This document shows positions 60,908 to 64,000 of a DNA stretch of 64,000 nt, in pieces. The notes beneath the pieces are model-generated. The model was not told the origin of the DNA. It did no database searches and worked only from the letters and a program-made list of their open reading frames with translations. A program made the position numbers and the translations under genes. Each line of letters opens with the position of its first letter. Positions within the stretch are counted from its first letter, which is position 1. The stretch covers positions 3,472,001 through 3,536,000 of the forward strand of contig NZ_CP091851.1 of assembly GCF_022059845.1 (NCBI RefSeq). Reading direction: 5' to 3'. Origin of the DNA: Terrirubrum flagellatum (GTDB lineage Bacteria > Pseudomonadota > Alphaproteobacteria > Rhizobiales > Beijerinckiaceae).

Positions 60908-61009
60908 TTTTGGATTGAATCAATCCAAAATCATGAACGTGATCGATTCCAAAAGCTTAGAGCGGGATTGGCGCGAAAAACCGGTTCCCACTTTTTCGCA
61001 TCCCGCTCT
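60897..61009 (+). repeat. Double-hairpin repeat, copy D
   Basis: First hairpin: GATTTTGGATTGA and TCAATCCAAAATC, enclosed by ATCACG...CGTGAT. Second: AGAGCGGGAT against ATCCCGCTCT, with GCGAAAAACCGGTTCCCACT between. Both stems differ from copies A-C on both arms, preserving pairing. It starts inside the RidA reading frame and ends about 95 bp before the next gene. Confidence 0.9.
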
Positions 61010-61105
61010 AGCGGCGCCTGAATTCCGCCACAGCCCGCTTGCTTGTCAGCTTTCCCGATCCGTGGCTCATGCTGGGCCTCAATCAGATTCGCTCAGGAGA
61101 CCGCC

Positions 61106-61489
61106 ATGGATGAACTCGTCAGCCGGCTCGCCACCGCCGCGGGAATCGACGCCGACACCGCGACGAAAGCCATCGGCATCATCCTCGGCTTCCTGCGCAA
61201 GGAAGCGCCCGGCGAAGCCGTGGAATCGATGATTTCGCAGACCCCCGGCGCCGAGGCCGCCATCGCCGATGCGGGCGGAGGCGGAGGCGGGCTGATGGGC
61301 GCGCTCGGCGGGCTGATGGGCGGCGGAGGCGTGATGGCACTTGGCGGCCAGCTCATGGGCGCCGGCCTTTCCATGGACCAGATGCAGACTGTCGGCCGCG
61401 AGCTTTTCGCCTTCGGGCGCGAGAAAGCCGGCGAAGACAAGATGGGCGAAATCATCGGGCAGGTTCCGGGCCTCAGCCAGTTCGTCTGA
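61106..61489 (+). CDS. DUF2267/DUF2780-like small protein
   Basis: A 127-residue protein. MDELVSRLATAAGIDADTAT, KAIGIILGFLRKEAPGEAVE and the Gly-rich hinge GLMGALGGLMGGGGVMALGG are typical of small proteins annotated as DUF2267 or DUF2780. AGGAGACC precedes ATG 61106. No signal peptide. Function unknown. The next gene starts 2 bp after its stop. Confidence 0.7.
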   Translation: MDELVSRLATAAGIDADTATKAIGIILGFLRKEAPGEAVESMISQTPGAEAAIADAGGGGGGLMGALGGLMGGGGVMALGGQLMGAGLSMDQMQTVGRELFAFGREKAGEDKMGEIIGQVPGLSQFV

Positions 61490-61491
61490 CC

Positions 61492-62535
61492 TTGCGTTCC
61501 GCTTTCGCGGCGGCCTGTCTTCTCGCCTGCGCGGGGTCAGCCCTCGCGCAGGAGCGATGGCAGTCAACGTTCCAGCAGGGCTATTCCTTCGCGACGATTT
61601 CGAAGCGCAACGGCCCGAGCCTGCAGCTCTCCTGCGATACGAGCGGGCGCAAGCCGGGCCGCGGATCGATCTCGATCGAATTCCGCGTCGCCAAGGCCGC
61701 GCCGGCGCCGGCCGCGCGCGCGGAATTCGTCGCGACCGCAGCCGGCCAGATCATCCGCTTCGAGGCGAAAACCCGCGTCTCTCCGGCGCGCGATGAAATC
61801 GCCGGCAGCGAGCGACGCAATGGCGCCGGCCGCACCCTGGTCTCGACACGGCCAAGCGCGACCGAGGATGTGGTCGAGCTGACCTATGATCTCGATGGAT
61901 CCCCTGACGCCGCGCGGCCGATGACGGCGCTCGTCGCCGCGCTGGCGAAGGAGCCGCGCGAAATCATCGTGAAGGCGCCGGCGCTCAATCTCGAAGCGAA
62001 GCTCGCGACGCAACAGGCGGCGCGTGCGGTGCGCGGCTTCGAGCAGGGCTGCCAGGACGCGATCCCTGCGGCCGACGACGAGATGCAATGGGACTGGCAA
62101 CAGGGTCTCGATCGCGTCGACGGCAAGTCGCAGCCTACGATCGCCGCGGCGGCGGAAGGCGGCGACGAGACTACAGCGAAGCTGATGCTGCGCTGCGCCG
62201 GCGACCGGCTGCAGGCGGTCGTCACGCGACCGCCGGGCGGCGGCGCAGACAATGACGCGCCGCTCGCGCTGACCGTCGAGAACGCCAATAGCGATTCCAC
62301 GCAGTCGCTCTGGCATGGCTCGCACGAGAGCGACGGCAAGGGTAATGGCTCCTGGAAACTCGAGGGCGAACATGCGGCGCGGCTCATCGCAACGCTCTGG
62401 CGCGGGACGCGCGCAAGCTTCGCCGCGCCTTCCTCGACCGCCGCTCCGCTCGCCTTTCCCATCGACGGCGTTCCGCTTGCCGCGCGCAAGCTGATCGAAG
62501 CCTGCCCGACCCCTTTGTTGCCGCCCAAACCCTGA
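61492..62535 (+). CDS. Hypothetical secreted protein
   Basis: A 347-residue protein starting with TTG, 2 bp after the previous stop; no ATG fits the signal peptide MRSAFAAACLLACAGSALAQ. The mature protein has two similar-looking halves: LQLSCDTSGRKPGRGSISIE early, and AKLMLRCAGDRLQAVVTRP from about 223, each with a Cys-containing strand. Repetition is suggested, not proven. Function not recognised; periplasmic. Confidence 0.7.
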   Translation: MRSAFAAACLLACAGSALAQERWQSTFQQGYSFATISKRNGPSLQLSCDTSGRKPGRGSISIEFRVAKAAPAPAARAEFVATAAGQIIRFEAKTRVSPARDEIAGSERRNGAGRTLVSTRPSATEDVVELTYDLDGSPDAARPMTALVAALAKEPREIIVKAPALNLEAKLATQQAARAVRGFEQGCQDAIPAADDEMQWDWQQGLDRVDGKSQPTIAAAAEGGDETTAKLMLRCAGDRLQAVVTRPPGGGADNDAPLALTVENANSDSTQSLWHGSHESDGKGNGSWKLEGEHAARLIATLWRGTRASFAAPSSTAAPLAFPIDGVPLAARKLIEACPTPLLPPKP

Positions 62536-62688
62536 CGTCCCGGTTTCGCCTGCGGGGCAGCCATTTTTCGTCACGATCCGTTCAGCGTGAATTCAGCATC
62601 GCGCCAGCAGATTTCTCGCGCCTGAGGAATGCTCAGGCGGCGGGTTAAGTCCGCGTCGCGAGCGGCTCCCGGCCTTGATTGGGTCGCG

Positions 62689-63114
62689 ATGGAGATCGTG
62701 ATGACAGTGATTTCTTTCAGCCGCCGCAAGGCGATGGTTGGCGCGGCCGCGCTCGCGGCGACGCCCGCTGCGGCCAGACTCCAGTCAACCACCGCGCAGC
62801 AGACGCCGATCGCGCGGCTCTGGGCCGAAATCGAGGAAGCGGATCTCGCGCTGGCGCCGCATCGCGCGGCCATCGCCGCCGCCGAAACGTTGCGCCACAA
62901 CGCGGCGCCGGGCTGGATGTATCTCTCCGGCAAGGGCCGCGAGATCGGCGAGCAGCGCTATCAGGCCCTGATCGCGACGTTGCGCGAGACGCCGCGCAGC
63001 GCGAACGATATCGCGCTGATGGCCCAGGCCGCGCGCCATCCCGACATCGCGAGCGGCCCGCTCAGTTGGGCCGGCGCGCGCGTCGCCGAAGCGGCGAGCC
63101 GTTTCGCCGCCTGA
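62689..63114 (+). CDS. Hypothetical protein with Tat-like signal
   Basis: A 141-residue protein from ATG 62689 (MEIVMTVISFSRRKAMVGAA); ATG 62701 is also possible. SRRKAMVGAAALAATPAAA resembles a twin-arginine signal. The mature part is helical (IARLWAEIEEADLALAPHRA, QRYQALIATLRETPRSANDI). Function not recognised. Its 3' region runs to an intrinsic terminator about 70 bp downstream. Confidence 0.6.
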   Translation: MEIVMTVISFSRRKAMVGAAALAATPAAARLQSTTAQQTPIARLWAEIEEADLALAPHRAAIAAAETLRHNAAPGWMYLSGKGREIGEQRYQALIATLRETPRSANDIALMAQAARHPDIASGPLSWAGARVAEAASRFAA

Positions 63115-63184
63115 CGAAGACAAGACGGGGCGGGATTTTCGCTTCAGTCCGCGTCGCGCTGATCCCGCCCTCGCCCTGTGGGGA

Positions 63185-63223
63185 GGCGCGCTCCACTACG
63201 CCCCATTATGGAGCGCGCCTTTT
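63185..63223 (+). terminator. Intrinsic terminator
   Basis: GGCGCGCTCCA (63185-63195) pairs perfectly with TGGAGCGCGCC (63209-63219), followed by TTTT. It ends transcription from the small secreted-protein genes before the methylmalonyl-CoA mutase gene. Confidence 0.85.
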
Positions 63224-63276
63224 CAGGCTTTCAAGCCCTGCTTTCCCTTCCGCGCCGCCTGTGATCATGTGCGGCG

Positions 63277-64000
63277 ATGACCCGTCTGTCTCTCGCCGCC
63301 GAATTTCCCGCCGCCACGGAAACGCAATGGCGCGACGCCGTCGCGCGGGCGCTGAAAGGCGCCGATTTCGACAAGAAGCTTCTGTCGCGCACCGCTGACG
63401 GCATCGTCATCCAGCCGCTCTACGCCAAGGCGAATGGCGCGGTGATCACGAAGGCCGCGCCCGGCCCCTGGCGCGTGATGCAGCGGGTCGACGCGCCTTC
63501 GCCGGAGCTCGCCAATGAACTCGCGCTCGCCGACCTCGCCGGCGGGGCTGATGCGCTGTCGCTCGTGCTCGCCGGCGCGCAAGGCGCGCGCGGCTATGGG
63601 CTGTGCATCGAGACCGCGGCCGATCTCGCGCGCGCGCTCGATGGCGTGAAGCTCGATCTCATTTCGCTGCGCGTCGAGACGGCGCCATGGATGGGCCGCG
63701 TGATCGCGGGCATGATCGCAGCAATGATCGAGAAGGCGGGCTATGATCCCGCCGCGCTCGACATCGACTTCGGGCTCGACCCCATCGGCGACTTCTCGGT
63801 GCGCGGCAAGGCGCCGGCGCCATTCGAGACGATGTTCTCGCGCGTGCATGAGGTTGCCGCGACCTTGCGCGAGAAAGGCTTCTCGCGCGCGCGGTTCCTG
63901 CGCTGCGACGCGCGCTGGGCGCATGAGGCCGGCGCGAGCGAGGCGCAGGAGCTTGGCTATGCGCTCGCCGCCGGCGTCACCTATCTGCGCGCGCTCGAAG
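63277..64000 (+). CDS. mutA: Methylmalonyl-CoA mutase small subunit, 5' part
   Basis: Open from ATG 63277 to the right edge (about 241 residues). ETQWRDAVARALKGADFDKK, LLSRTADGIVIQPLYAKANG and GPWRVMQRVDAPSPELANEL are the mutase N-terminal signature. ARALDGVKLDLISLRVETAP continues the TIM barrel. The missing C-terminus should hold the degenerate B12-like domain of the MutA subunit. With MutB it interconverts methylmalonyl- and succinyl-CoA. Assigned to the small subunit by its N-terminal spacing; mutB is expected just downstream. Confidence 0.88.
   Translation, partial: MTRLSLAAEFPAATETQWRDAVARALKGADFDKKLLSRTADGIVIQPLYAKANGAVITKAAPGPWRVMQRVDAPSPELANELALADLAGGADALSLVLAGAQGARGYGLCIETAADLARALDGVKLDLISLRVETAPWMGRVIAGMIAAMIEKAGYDPAALDIDFGLDPIGDFSVRGKAPAPFETMFSRVHEVAATLREKGFSRARFLRCDARWAHEAGASEAQELGYALAAGVTYLRALE

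Overview
The window is chromosomal DNA of a high-GC alphaproteobacterium, most likely a member of the Hyphomicrobiales (Rhizobiales; Beijerinckiaceae, Methylobacteriaceae or Bradyrhizobium-like). The inference rests on a Ros/MucR-family regulator, a DUF6456 protein with a GTTC-N7-GTTC LexA-type box, DUF1491, DUF2336 and MipA/OmpV proteins, a PBP1a gene followed by DUF1214- and DUF1254-type genes, and dispersed double-hairpin repeats of the kind common in this order. No rRNA, tRNA, CRISPR array or insertion sequence was recognised.

Layout. 1-5.2 kb: a leftward operon with an M81 (MlrC-type) metallopeptidase, a peptide-binding protein, DppB/DppC permeases and the start of a DppD ATPase. 5.3-8.5 kb: a coiled-coil protein and two FAD oxidoreductases. 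8.9-16.4 kb: a sugar-acid dehydratase of the L-arabinonate type, divergent from the myo-inositol genes iolC-iolD-iolE-iolB. 16.4-17.8 kb: small conserved genes. 17.9-20.6 kb: a lower-GC island with a complete-looking type II restriction-modification module: a Dcm/EcoRII-like cytosine methyltransferase with an N-terminal helix-turn-helix, Vsr, and a putative nuclease interrupted by a -1 frameshift at an A-AAA-AAA heptamer. 20.9-31.6 kb: cell-envelope and signalling genes (PBP1a, MipA/OmpV, histidine kinase, peptidoglycan-binding protein) and SufE. 31.5-37.7 kb: DUF6456 with an SOS-like box, MucR, oligopeptidase B and sodB. 37.8-38.6 kb: a TacA/TacT-like toxin-antitoxin pair with a visible promoter-operator. 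38.6-40.4 kb: divergent pdxA and pdxJ (vitamin B6). 40.4-46.1 kb: a VOC protein with an MCP, then an HpnK-like deacetylase, a lipid-linked glycosyltransferase and MurJ. 46.2-54.9 kb: aminotransferase, haloacid dehalogenase, M20 peptidase, cNMP-patatin, LivK-type binding protein, alpha/beta hydrolase and MarR. 55-64 kb: a soluble MCP, an OmpA-like protein without an export signal, a HerA-like ATPase, a nucleotidyltransferase pair under an iteron-like operator, RidA, three small genes and the 5' part of a methylmalonyl-CoA mutase small subunit.

Three families of non-coding repeats occur: a double-hairpin element (four copies, all in the same orientation, with compensatory stem changes), a TGGGCCCCGG-bounded palindrome (two sites), and an inverted pair of REP-like units. 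The most interesting items are the restriction-modification island with its frameshifted nuclease and palindromic control region, the nucleotidyltransferase pair with three GATAATCG boxes, the LexA-like box in front of DUF6456, and the covarying repeat family. Gene boundaries come from reading frames, visible ribosome-binding sites and family knowledge; no database search was possible.
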